A stretch of 32,856 bases of DNA, taken from Candidatus Nomurabacteria bacterium GW2011_GWB1_43_19. GTDB taxonomy: Bacteria > Patescibacteriota > Minisyncoccia > Phycocordibacterales > UBA9973. The position numbers and the translations under genes are program-made. Within the stretch, counting starts at the first letter, position 1. Each line of letters begins with the position of its first letter. The notes beneath the pieces are model-generated. The model was not told where the DNA came from, did no database searches, and saw only the letters and a program-made list of their open reading frames with translations. Location: positions 1-32,856 of the forward strand of contig LCGB01000006.1 of assembly GCA_000999465.1 (NCBI GenBank), in the 5' to 3' direction. This document shows positions 1-7,149 of this stretch, piece after piece.

Positions 1-9
1 AGTTAAGAG

Positions 10-24
10 GCACGCGGAGCGTGC
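10..24. repeat. Short GC-rich hairpin
   Basis: A 6-bp perfect stem (GCACGC / GCGTGC) closes a GGA loop. It lies before the direct repeat at 48-108. Its role is unknown; it could end transcription from outside the window, but no T-tract follows. Confidence 0.35.
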
Positions 25-47
25 GCATTGGTTCATTTGATAGGTTT

Positions 48-108
48 TTAGGAACAATTTTTACTAAAATAGGTTCTAGCTGATTTTAAAAGATACTCCA
101 TAGTTAAG
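48..108. repeat. Left copy of direct repeat flanking the SH3 protein gene
   Basis: This stretch resembles 1735-1795 in the same orientation. The best-aligned 30 bases (71-100 against 1755-1784) match at 23 positions, including the shared ten-mer AGATACTCCA. In both copies a minus-strand TAA and an A/T-rich run follow. In the right copy that TAA is the real stop of the thioredoxin-fold gene; here the minus frame reads KNKTT-stop, against KKKSS-stop there. It therefore looks like a decayed second copy of that gene's 3' end and downstream sequence. Confidence 0.55.
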
Positions 109-123
109 TAGTTTTATTTTTGT

Positions 124-129
124 TATAAT
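124..129 (+). promoter_or_regulatory. -10 box for the SH3 protein gene, leaderless spacing
   Basis: A perfect TATAAT ends 6 nt before the ATG at 136. Transcription would start at or next to the A of the ATG. There is no Shine-Dalgarno sequence. Confidence 0.6.
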
Positions 130-135
130 TTAAAT

Positions 136-1701
136 ATGAAACAAGTCAAATTTATGGGTAGTTTTATATTATGTTTTTTACTCATTAGCATAACTTTTTT
201 CACTAAATTATCTTTTGCTCAAACTGACGTTCCTCTCTCTATCACATCCAATTTTTATCTACCTAATGCTATTGCTGGAATGGTTTATGAAACATCCATC
301 AATGCCATCGGTGGCAACGAATCATATCTTTGGAGTATTACTAATGGCTCGCTCCCGCCTAAACTTAATTTAATAACTGCTTCATGTTTTACAACACCTT
401 GCCAAGCACCAATTACTATCTCTGGAATTCCTGAAACTCCGGGAGTATATACATTTTTTATTACTGTTGTTTCCGGCAGGGAGAGCCATACTAAAGATTT
501 TGAGATAATTGTCATTGCAGATACACCTGGGGAAATCCGGGGTTGTACTGCGGACACCTATAGATACCGGCAACCCACCAAAATTCCCGGTTTTACAATT
601 ACAATTGACGGTGAAATCGTGTCGCCGGACAATAACGGCTCATGTTATAAAAAACAGGGATTGTCAGCCGGTTTACATCGCGCGGTCACCACAATACCGT
701 CCGGTTATTCCAACGCTTATTATTGGGCTTGCCGAAACTGTCCAGCCGAAGCGCCAACTAATGGCCATTCTAGTTTTTATTTTCCGGCGCGCATCTCTAA
801 CGACCAAGCGAATATAGATGTTGAAATTTTTCAAGGAGAATATGTGGTTCTGTGGTGGAGATACTTTCCTGAAACACCCATAGGTTGGTTAGATAAATTT
901 GTTCTGGATAACACGGGTTCATTCACAACAGGTTGGGTATTAGACCCCGGAAAAAGTGGCGCTACTCAAAACAGACAAATAGGGGTCACTTTTTATGTTG
1001 ATGGCCCAAAAGAGTTGGGAGTTTATAGTGGGAGGATTGTCGCCAATATTCCGTATTCTGATGTAGAAATGCCATTTGTCGGCGATCATGGATTTTATTG
1101 GCATGTTCCCGATCAGTTTAAAGATGGAAATAAACATGAACTTTATGCCTACGGGGTTGATACCGAAACTGGTACAGAATATGCTTTAACCCAGACGCCA
1201 CAGATTTTTGTGGTCTCATCCAAAAACTCCTTCTCAACACCTTCAACTCAACCGACATCAACACCGACATCTCCTACTTCTCCGGCAATATCTCCGGCAA
1301 TATCAACTGATATACAAGTCCAAGTATCTGCTCTGAACGTCCGTCAAGACGCGGCTTTGAGTGCACCAAAAATGAGTTTAGTATACCGAGGAGAAGTGTT
1401 AAAAAAACTTGAAGAAAAGAATGGCTGGATTAAAGTCCAATTGTTCAATAACCAAATAGGTTGGGTCTTCGGGCAATACACTACTCCTGTCGCAGTCTCC
1501 GCCATTTCAACTTCCCGCCGGGAGGTGATTGTTACAGCTTGGGTTTTAAATGTAAGAAGCGGCTCTGGAATTAACACCGGAGTGATTGCCACGGTTCAAC
1601 GAAATGATGTTTTAGAGAAAATTGATGAAAAAAACGGATGGTTTATGATTATCTTGCCGAATGGTCAAAATGGTTGGGTTCACGGAAAATTTGTAAAATA
1701 A
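136..1701 (+). CDS. Secreted multidomain protein: putative Ig domain, cell-surface domain and two C-terminal SH3b domains
   Basis: This 521-residue exported protein probably acts at the cell surface. Residues 1-28 form a signal peptide with a long hydrophobic core and a cleavage site near LSFAQ. About 30-130 resembles a putative Ig fold (He_PIG type, with GVYTF near its end). About 135-250 is a Cys-containing region I do not recognise. About 250-362 carries GDHGFYWHVPDQF and HELYAYGVD, a beta-rich module known from secreted proteins. A Pro/Thr/Ser linker at 370-395 leads to two bacterial SH3 repeats (about 398-453 and 463-521), each with an LNVR motif and a GW(V/I) core, probably binding cell-wall material. 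No catalytic domain is seen. The start is fixed by the -10 box 6 nt upstream. The gene lies between imperfect direct repeats, suggesting an inserted cassette. Confidence 0.8.
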   Translation: MKQVKFMGSFILCFLLISITFFTKLSFAQTDVPLSITSNFYLPNAIAGMVYETSINAIGGNESYLWSITNGSLPPKLNLITASCFTTPCQAPITISGIPETPGVYTFFITVVSGRESHTKDFEIIVIADTPGEIRGCTADTYRYRQPTKIPGFTITIDGEIVSPDNNGSCYKKQGLSAGLHRAVTTIPSGYSNAYYWACRNCPAEAPTNGHSSFYFPARISNDQANIDVEIFQGEYVVLWWRYFPETPIGWLDKFVLDNTGSFTTGWVLDPGKSGATQNRQIGVTFYVDGPKELGVYSGRIVANIPYSDVEMPFVGDHGFYWHVPDQFKDGNKHELYAYGVDTETGTEYALTQTPQIFVVSSKNSFSTPSTQPTSTPTSPTSPAISPAISTDIQVQVSALNVRQDAALSAPKMSLVYRGEVLKKLEEKNGWIKVQLFNNQIGWVFGQYTTPVAVSAISTSRREVIVTAWVLNVRSGSGINTGVIATVQRNDVLEKIDEKNGWFMIILPNGQNGWVHGKFVK

Positions 1702-1734
1702 TAACAAAAACGGCGGCGGGGCGGCTTCCTTTGT

Positions 1735-1795
1735 TCAGGAATTTTTGATAAAGTAGGTTCGAGCGAAGTCGTAAAGATACTCCAGAATTTAAGAA
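1735..1795. repeat. Right copy of direct repeat flanking the SH3 protein gene
   Basis: Partner of 48-108. It covers the stop codon of the minus-strand thioredoxin-fold gene and about 55 bases downstream. No strong rho-independent terminator is seen between the two convergent genes. Confidence 0.5.
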
Positions 1796-2484
1796 CTCTT
1801 TTTTTTGTCTCCTGCCGAAACTTCTTTTGCCTCCTGAAGCTTGAAGGATTCTTTAATTTTTTCCTCAAGCTCTTCAATGCTTCGGAATCCGGTCAATACG
1901 TCGCCTTCTATGACCACCGCCGGCAGTTTTGTGTCTTCTATTTTGTAAATTTGAAGCATGGACCTGACCGCCGACAGGTCGGTGCTGTAATCGAAGGAAT
2001 AGACACGCAGTTCTGGATATTTTTCCCGAAGAGTGGTAAGCACCAGGCCTTCTTTTTCACATTCGCTGCAATTTTCCGCCGTGGTATAAAAATAAAGAAT
2101 AAAAGCCGACTTTACCTTGCAGCGTTCGGATATTTTTTTTGTCAAAAGATAATCTTTAATCTGCAGTAAAGAATAATATTTTTTCAAATAAGTCACCTCT
2201 TCGTTGGCTCCCAGATTATTTTGACTCCATTCAAGTTTGTTGCCCAATTCCCCCAGCTCCCGGGAAATAACAGAGTCGGAAATATTTTTGCAAGAAAGTT
2301 CGGAGAGCAATGAAAATTGGGTCTCGGAAGAAAGAATATCAATGGATATTTTATCCTGAATTGTTTTTAATTGGTTAATTTTTTGATTGCCGAAATAATT
2401 ACTCAAGTAAATAGCGGTAAAAAAAAGGCCCGTAGTAATCAATAATACAATCAAATATTTTTTCCAATCAATATTATTATTCAT
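1789..2484 (-). CDS. Membrane-anchored thioredoxin-fold protein
   Basis: 231 residues. One N-terminal membrane helix (about 10-27) places the rest outside the membrane. A helical, charged region (35-120) precedes a thioredoxin-like domain (about 124-225) with a CSEC active-site motif at C139-C142 and a probable cis-Pro in KLPAVVIEG. CXXC in this fold suggests disulfide exchange or reduction, but the substrate cannot be told. The start lies 4 nt after the stop of the glycosyltransferase gene, and GGAG about 9 nt upstream makes this one of the few Shine-Dalgarno starts here, as expected inside an operon. The 3' end lies inside a direct repeat. It may work with the DsbA-like protein encoded at 4069-4755. 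Confidence 0.75.
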   Translation of the reverse strand: MNNNIDWKKYLIVLLITTGLFFTAIYLSNYFGNQKINQLKTIQDKISIDILSSETQFSLLSELSCKNISDSVISRELGELGNKLEWSQNNLGANEEVTYLKKYYSLLQIKDYLLTKKISERCKVKSAFILYFYTTAENCSECEKEGLVLTTLREKYPELRVYSFDYSTDLSAVRSMLQIYKIEDTKLPAVVIEGDVLTGFRSIEELEEKIKESFKLQEAKEVSAGDKKKSS

Positions 2485-2488
2485 ATAT

Positions 2489-3733
2489 CTATCTCCAAGA
2501 CGGTTTTCTCTTTAAAATAGTGTTATAAACCGCCGAAAGAAGCCAGAGTGGAGCAATAATGCTAAAGACGGGAAAGAAATAAAGCATGCCGAAAGAGAAA
2601 CCCCATTTCCCTTCCGCCATCTTCTTCCCGAAAACCATTGAAAATATTATCAAAAAATAAATTACAATAACGAGAAAGGAAAAAGATTGCATGTTAAAGA
2701 AAAACAGGTCAAAATTGGAGGCCTGGGTGGTAAAACGCCATCCCACGGTATCAAAAACTAAAATTTTTGAATACAAAAAATTACCCAAACTATAAATTAT
2801 TCTGCTGAATAAGTAACTTACGGAAAAAATAGAAATTATGCCCATGGGTAAAGTAAAAAAGGAGAAATTTCCGTATTTTCTTTTGAGTAAAACGCCCCGA
2901 TAATCAATCGTATTATTAATAAAACCATAAATCCAGCGCAGTCGTTGTCGAAAGAGGTTTTTAATCGTCTGGGGTGTATTGGTATAAACATAGGCATCAT
3001 TGCAATGCTCTATTTTATAATTATTTTTCTGCATCCGATAAGCAATCTCCATATCTTCCGTATTGTGCCCCTGAGAATACGGACCCAGGTCGTCAAAGAC
3101 CTTCTTGCGGAAAATCGTCAAGGGCCCCGGAGTAACATTGATAGCCCCCAAAAAACCAAGCATTTTTTTTAAATAAACCCCCATGTTATATTCGGCTCGC
3201 TGGGCGTTTTGGACAAAATTTCTGGGATCATGCACTATCACCGACGGAGCAACAGCCATAACATTACCATCTTTTTCAAAATAGCTCATAATGCGAACAA
3301 GGGACTCCGGATCCACAAAAGAGTCGGCATCCAGGCCACCAAAAAAATCTGTTTTCATGTGCTCCAGTCCCAGATTTAAGGCAGTATATTTCCCTCCGTT
3401 TTCTTTGTGAAAAATCTCTATGTTTGAATATTTTTTAAACTTGCGGATAATATTCCAAGTGCCATCGGTGGACCCGTCATCAATCAGCAAGATTTTAATT
3501 TTATCTTTGGGATAATTAAGAGCAAGCAACGACCTGATTGTTTTATAAACGGTTCGTTCTTCATTCCAACATGGCACAACAATCGTTACCGCCGGATAAT
3601 GCCCTAATTTAATTTTTTCCTTTCTGGTAATTATTTTTTTTCTGTTCTCCAAAAAAGTCACAAAGAAAAATACCTGCGCATAAACAGATAAAAAAATTAA
3701 TATGTAAAATATTGCATCCGAAACGGAAAGCAT
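2489..3733 (-). CDS. Membrane glycosyltransferase, family 2
   Basis: 414 residues. An N-terminal membrane helix (about 6-27) precedes a cytoplasmic GT2 domain (about 48-285) and several C-terminal membrane helices (about 290-410), the layout of processive polysaccharide synthases such as poly-GlcNAc synthase. Visible GT2 motifs are VVPCWNEE, IDDGSTDGT (nucleotide-sugar binding), GGLDADSFVDP (metal-binding DxD), the GHNTEDMEIAYR acid (catalytic base region) and RQRLRWIYG (QxxRW-like). It should transfer sugars from an activated donor to an exported or membrane-bound glycan; donor and product are not readable. It leads a two-gene operon with the thioredoxin-fold gene. Upstream is TATATT 13 nt before the ATG, so the promoter call is weak. 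Confidence 0.85.
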   Translation of the reverse strand: MLSVSDAIFYILIFLSVYAQVFFFVTFLENRKKIITRKEKIKLGHYPAVTIVVPCWNEERTVYKTIRSLLALNYPKDKIKILLIDDGSTDGTWNIIRKFKKYSNIEIFHKENGGKYTALNLGLEHMKTDFFGGLDADSFVDPESLVRIMSYFEKDGNVMAVAPSVIVHDPRNFVQNAQRAEYNMGVYLKKMLGFLGAINVTPGPLTIFRKKVFDDLGPYSQGHNTEDMEIAYRMQKNNYKIEHCNDAYVYTNTPQTIKNLFRQRLRWIYGFINNTIDYRGVLLKRKYGNFSFFTLPMGIISIFSVSYLFSRIIYSLGNFLYSKILVFDTVGWRFTTQASNFDLFFFNMQSFSFLVIVIYFLIIFSMVFGKKMAEGKWGFSFGMLYFFPVFSIIAPLWLLSAVYNTILKRKPSWR

Positions 3734-3832
3734 ATTACTTACTATTAATATAGCACTTTAGAGATAAAATGTAAACCCCGCCACCGAAATCAAACCCGGT
3801 ACGGGGAAAACAAAAAAATTATTGGGAAAAAA

Positions 3833-3919
3833 TTACATCTTGTTCTCTGTCTCCCTGTCCGAACAGCAAGCTGCGCAGGCAGCCTTGCATTTACTGCATC
3901 GGCAGCCAAAAATTTTCAT
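3833..3919 (-). CDS. Possible 28-residue cysteine-rich peptide
   Basis: The gene-free stretch 3734-4068 contains one curious minus-strand frame: ATG to TAA, 28 residues, with six cysteines at 6, 8, 11, 15, 18 and 19 (CRCSKCKAACAACC) and a charged tail. The spacing recalls metal-binding peptides, but the frame is short and has no clear promoter or ribosome site. It may be chance. Nothing else coding is visible between the divergent GT2 and DsbA-like genes. Confidence 0.2.
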   Translation of the reverse strand: MKIFGCRCSKCKAACAACCSDRETENKM

Positions 3920-4011
3920 TATTGCCGCAATACCCGCTTCCGCGGAACAAATTTACCCAAACAATCCCCGCCTGGACGACCACTCAGACAGGTTTAATAT
4001 TAATATATCAA

Positions 4012-4040
4012 TTATATCATATTTTAAAAATATGATATAA
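4012..4040. promoter_or_regulatory. 29-bp perfect palindrome at the promoter of the DsbA-like gene
   Basis: Two 14-bp arms are exact reverse complements around a central A. The right arm runs into TATAAT (4036-4041). A second -10-like box, TACAAT (4056-4061), ends 7 nt before the ATG; if that one is used, the palindrome covers its -35 region. The sequence is A/T-only apart from one C and one G, so it could be a repressor operator or a weak terminator hairpin. Confidence 0.45.
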
Positions 4041-4068
4041 TAATGTATTATAAATTACAATAGAAAAT

Positions 4069-4755
4069 ATGCAAAATAATAATCAAAATCAGGTAGTCAG
4101 CGCAATAATAATCGCGGGGGTCATAATAGCCGGAGCAATCTTGTTAAAAGGAAGCAATCCTCCGGTAGCAGATGCGCCAACTGCAAATAATAACAATTTA
4201 CCAATTTCAAACATCAGGCCAGTTTCATCAAGCGACCACATCATAGGGAATATAAACGCTAAAATAGTCATAGTGGAGTATTCGGACCTTGAATGTCCCT
4301 TCTGTAAAGTATTTCACGCAACGATGCAGCGAGTGGTTCAAAACAGCGATAGCAACGTTGCCTGGGTTTATCGGCATTATCCAATTCCTCAACTCCATCC
4401 GAAAGCTTTCAGGGAAGCGGAAGCGACCGAGTGCGCCTATGACCAGGGAGGTAATGACGCTTTTTGGAGTTATACCGACCGATTATTTGAAATTACACCG
4501 GCAAACAACGGTCTTGATGCGGCTGAACTTCCCAGGATTGCGGAATATGTCGGACTTAACGTTGCGTCGTTCAATGAATGCCTGGAGAGCGGAAAATTCA
4601 CAAGCAAAGTTCAGGCCGATGTAGACGACGGGGTCAAAGCCGGAGTAAACGGAACACCGTCTTCCTTCATTCTGGTTAAAGGCAAAATAATTGACACTAT
4701 TCCCGGGGCCCAGCCGTACGAAGCGGTAATGCAGAGATTGGACGCAATAAAATAA
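4069..4755 (+). CDS. DsbA-like thiol oxidoreductase, membrane anchored
   Basis: 228 residues. A hydrophobic N-terminal anchor (about 8-27) is followed by a low-complexity linker and a DsbA/Thioredoxin_4 domain (about 55-228). The active site is CPFC at C76-C79 in the typical strand context YSDLECPFCK; the cis-Pro loop is GVNGTPSSFILVKG near residue 195. It should form or shuffle disulfides in exported proteins such as pilins and surface proteins; CPFC and the inserted helical domain favour oxidase or isomerase activity over cytoplasmic reduction. It is transcribed alone from a promoter overlapping a 29-bp palindrome, converging on the prepilin gene. Confidence 0.88.
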   Translation: MQNNNQNQVVSAIIIAGVIIAGAILLKGSNPPVADAPTANNNNLPISNIRPVSSSDHIIGNINAKIVIVEYSDLECPFCKVFHATMQRVVQNSDSNVAWVYRHYPIPQLHPKAFREAEATECAYDQGGNDAFWSYTDRLFEITPANNGLDAAELPRIAEYVGLNVASFNECLESGKFTSKVQADVDDGVKAGVNGTPSSFILVKGKIIDTIPGAQPYEAVMQRLDAIK

Positions 4756-4789
4756 AACGAGTAAAAAAAACTCCCAAGTAGAAATCTTT

Positions 4790-5110
4790 TTAGGGACACG
4801 ACGGGCTCAATGGAATACTTGGGGCTCCTGGTATGGTTTGTCCGTAAACCCAAAAAGTATCCACGTTTGAACAAGCTCCCGCACCGCCTTCGCCTTGGTT
4901 TGCGTCCAGCGGTTTTCCTTGCTCTCTTTGAGCAATTATTATTACTTGGACAATCTCACGCATTTCAACTTTAGCTTTAGTTACCCTAGCTTTGTCTCGT
5001 GCGGAATTCAAGCTAGCCAAAACTACTGAAGCCAGAACTCCAATAATAGCAACTACGACAAGAAGTTCTATGAGAGTAAAACCGGCATTATTTTTGCGAA
5101 AGAAAGTCAT
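4790..5110 (-). CDS. Type IV prepilin / pseudopilin
   Basis: 106 residues. The N-terminus is a classic class III signal: a basic leader, then cleavage at G10/F11 (AG|FTLIE) with Glu at mature position +5, followed by a hydrophobic helix (about 13-32). The short C-terminal domain contains two cysteines (in GACSNVD and SPSCP) that could form the disulfide loop of pilins, which fits the neighbouring DsbA-like gene. The mature protein would assemble into a type IV pilus or pseudopilus; assembly genes are not in this window. On the minus strand TAAAAT (5122-5117) ends 6 nt before the ATG, suggesting a leaderless mRNA. Confidence 0.85.
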   Translation of the reverse strand: MTFFRKNNAGFTLIELLVVVAIIGVLASVVLASLNSARDKARVTKAKVEMREIVQVIIIAQREQGKPLDANQGEGGAGACSNVDTFWVYGQTIPGAPSIPLSPSCP

Positions 5111-5116
5111 TTAGGT

Positions 5117-5122
5117 ATTTTA
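5117..5122 (-). promoter_or_regulatory. -10 box for the prepilin gene, leaderless spacing
   Basis: TAAAAT on the minus strand with a 6-nt gap to the ATG at 5110. No well-spaced -35 was found. The rest of 5123-5229 shows no gene. Confidence 0.45.
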
Positions 5123-5229
5123 TCAACTATCTACCCCTCACAAGTTCTCTGAAGTGATTATTTACAGATGGTCTATTGCGGCAATTTCGGCAAGGACTCG
5201 CGAACTTCTGAACAAGAACATACAATAGT

Positions 5230-5251
5230 CACGGCCGTTGTTATTATGGTA
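5230..5251. repeat. Left inverted repeat of the first PaaX/Cas2-like gene
   Basis: A 22-bp arm matching the reverse complement of 5847-5868 at 21 of 22 positions. It directly abuts the -10 box TAATAT (5250-5255), placing it over the -35 region. The next bases contain the 10-bp palindrome TAATATATTA. Confidence 0.75.
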
Positions 5252-5255
5252 ATAT
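5250..5255 (+). promoter_or_regulatory. -10 box for the first PaaX/Cas2-like gene
   Basis: TAATAT ends 6 nt before the ATG at 5262, the same leaderless spacing seen at other gene-leading starts in the window. It touches the left inverted repeat, so a protein bound there would block RNA polymerase. Confidence 0.5.
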
Positions 5256-5261
5256 ATTAAT

Positions 5262-5822
5262 ATGCGTTTAATTGACCAAGAATCAAATTCCGGAAAAATA
5301 ATCCGTGCCCTTGGTATGGGAATAGGTATATCTGTGGCTTTAGGGAACAGGAGAACGAGTTATAAAATGACAAAAACATTGATCAAGAGAATTTTTGGTT
5401 CAAACAAGCAACCCAAAAATTATTCCAGATATTTTTCTAAATTGAGAAAACAAAAGCTTGTATGCATTAAACAAGTTGGCAATGATCATATAATTTCCCT
5501 GACAGAAAAAGGGGGAGATGTTTTGTTGAGGTTTAATTATGAAAACTTGGAAATAACGCAAAAGAAAATTTGGGATAGAAATTTTCGTATGGTTATTTTT
5601 GATATTCCAGAAACAAAAAGAAACGCGAGAGACTCGCTTCGAGCAAAAATTAAAGAGCTGGGTTTGGTAAAATTTAACGATAGCGTTTGGGTATATCCAT
5701 ACCCATGCCAAAAAGAGATTGATTTTATCGCTAACTATTGGGGTATAGGTAAGTATGTGCACTTTGCTTTAGTGAAAAACATAACTAATAGGGACTACTT
5801 GGAAAGATATTTCCATTTATAA
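5262..5822 (+). CDS. PaaX/Cas2-like DNA-binding protein (copy 1)
   Basis: 186 residues. About 15-95 looks like a winged helix-turn-helix (SKLRKQKLVCIKQV, then ISLTEKG as wing), and about 105-186 is a ferredoxin-like Cas2/PaaX domain (RNFRMVIFDIPE, DSVWVYPYPCQKEI). Such stand-alone genes are often labelled Cas2 in CPR genomes, but no CRISPR repeats, cas1 or effector are present and the N-terminal HTH points to a regulator. The Asp in VIFDIP sits where Cas2 keeps its metal-binding Asp, so nuclease activity cannot be excluded. It is related to the gene at 18069-18674. The gene is monocistronic and bracketed by near-perfect inverted repeats, most simply read as its own operators. Confidence 0.75.
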   Translation: MRLIDQESNSGKIIRALGMGIGISVALGNRRTSYKMTKTLIKRIFGSNKQPKNYSRYFSKLRKQKLVCIKQVGNDHIISLTEKGGDVLLRFNYENLEITQKKIWDRNFRMVIFDIPETKRNARDSLRAKIKELGLVKFNDSVWVYPYPCQKEIDFIANYWGIGKYVHFALVKNITNRDYLERYFHL

Positions 5823-5846
5823 ATAAGAAATAAGCATTTTTATAAC

Positions 5847-5868
5847 TACCATAATAACAATGGCCGTG
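5847..5868. repeat. Right inverted repeat of the first PaaX/Cas2-like gene
   Basis: Inverted partner of 5230-5251 (21/22), 24 bp after the stop codon. No T-tract follows, so it does not look like a terminator. It lies between the convergent ends of this gene and rpoD. Confidence 0.75.
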
Positions 5869-5905
5869 GTTATTAATTACATTTACATTAGTTAACCATT
5901 ATTTA

Positions 5906-7144
5906 CTAATCAAAGTAGTTCTTCAGCCGGGAAATTTTTTCGTGCTGGCGGAGTTTTTCGTGCACCTTGGCTTCAATCTGGCGGATACGCTCGCGGGTTA
6001 CGCCAAACTCTTCCCCAACTCTCTCCAGGGTGTGCTGAATGCCGTCCAGGAGCCCGTAGCGCATTTCCAGAATTTTACGCTCCTTGGGGTTGAGCTCGTT
6101 CAGAACTTCGCGAATCTGGTCGGAGAGAATCCGGCGGGAGGACTCCTGGTCGGGACGTAAAATCTTATCGTCGGGAATAAAATTCTCCAATGTGGATTTA
6201 TCGTCGTCATCCCCGACCGGCTGTTCCAGAGACACTGTCTCTTGTGAAATATTTTCAATTACATGGATTTTTTCCACCGGTATCCCCATCTCGGTGGCAA
6301 TTTCCTCAGCCAAGGGCTCCCGACCCAGGTCCTGGAAAAGTCGTCTGTGCGTCTGTTTGTATTTTGATATTGTTTCCACCATATGGACGGGAATGCGGAT
6401 AGTGCGGGATTGGTCGGCGAGTGCCCGAGTAATGGACTGACGGATCCACCAAGTGGCATAGGTTGAAAATTTATAACCCTTAGTCCAGTCAAATTTTTCC
6501 ACCGCTTTGAACAAACCCAGGTTTCCTTCCTGAATCAGGTCAAGTAGAGTCAAATTGGCGCTGCGACCGACGTATTTCTTGGCGATAGAAACCACCAGAC
6601 GCAAATTGGCGCGAGCCAATAGATTTTTCGCCTCCAAATCTCCGCGCTCAATCCGCTTGGCCAGGTCCTTCTCGTCGCCGGCATGAATCAGCGGGTATTG
6701 TCCGATTTCTTTCAAATACATTTGAATGGAATCGTGCATGCTTCCCTTGTTCAAGTCCTTGTCGTTTAGGTCTAAATCCAGATTGAGCAGATTTCCACCT
6801 TCCAGCACATCAATACCGGCGATTGCGAACTTTTCATAAAGCTCGTCCAAAAATAAAATATTGTTTTCTATGTCCGGAAAAGTTTTTAATATTTCATCGT
6901 AAGTGATAAATCCCCTTTTGCGCCCTTTTTCTATAAGTCCGTTTGAGATATGCGCCAGATTTTCGGCTTTCTTTTCGGCATAAGATAACTTTTTTATTTT
7001 CGCAGTATTTTTTCCCGACGCTTTTGATCGGGATTCCGACCTCTTTAGGCGTCGGGGCCTGGTTTTTTTAACTTTTCTACTTTTTTTCTTCTTTGTAAAT
7101 TTTTTGCTCTTATTTAATTTTTTCTTTTTGTGTTTTTTCTTCAT
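5906..7144 (-). CDS. rpoD: RNA polymerase primary sigma factor (sigma-70 family)
   Basis: 412 residues. A very basic N-terminal tail (1-60) contains an in-frame palindromic element. A region 1.1-like helical domain follows ([14 protein letters not shown], about 78-112), then region 1.2 ([15 protein letters not shown]), region 2 ([42 protein letters not shown]; -10 recognition and melting), region 3 and region 4 ([28 protein letters not shown]; the -35-binding HTH). It directs core polymerase to housekeeping promoters. It starts 5 nt after the stop of dnaG, the conserved dnaG-rpoD arrangement, with only a weak GAAGAG-like ribosome site. Confidence 0.97.
   Translation of the reverse strand: MKKKHKKKKLNKSKKFTKKKKSRKVKKTRPRRLKRSESRSKASGKNTAKIKKLSYAEKKAENLAHISNGLIEKGRKRGFITYDEILKTFPDIENNILFLDELYEKFAIAGIDVLEGGNLLNLDLDLNDKDLNKGSMHDSIQMYLKEIGQYPLIHAGDEKDLAKRIERGDLEAKNLLARANLRLVVSIAKKYVGRSANLTLLDLIQEGNLGLFKAVEKFDWTKGYKFSTYATWWIRQSITRALADQSRTIRIPVHMVETISKYKQTHRRLFQDLGREPLAEEIATEMGIPVEKIHVIENISQETVSLEQPVGDDDDKSTLENFIPDDKILRPDQESSRRILSDQIREVLNELNPKERKILEMRYGLLDGIQHTLERVGEEFGVTRERIRQIEAKVHEKLRQHEKISRLKNYFD
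7013..7057 (-). repeat. 45-bp palindromic element inside rpoD (in frame)
   Basis: Outer arms CCCGACGC / GCGTCGGG and an inner TCGG-GATT-CCGA hairpin. Read on the coding strand it aligns without gaps to the element at 22512-22556 in rnr (34 of 45 identical by eye), including the A-rich flank ending in TAC. It encodes residues reading [15 protein letters not shown] in the basic tail of the sigma factor, where an insertion would be tolerated. Confidence 0.75.
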
Positions 7145-7149
7145 GTGAT

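Noticed and set aside
3822-4040. 72-residue plus-strand frame between the GT2 and DsbA-like genes
   Set aside because: Its end is built from the A/T palindrome and promoter, with no domain, ribosome site or -10 box at the right distance.
5262-5822. CRISPR-Cas system suggested by Cas2-like domains here and at 18069-18674
   Set aside because: No repeat-spacer array, cas1 or effector gene is present, and both proteins carry an N-terminal winged HTH typical of PaaX-type regulators.
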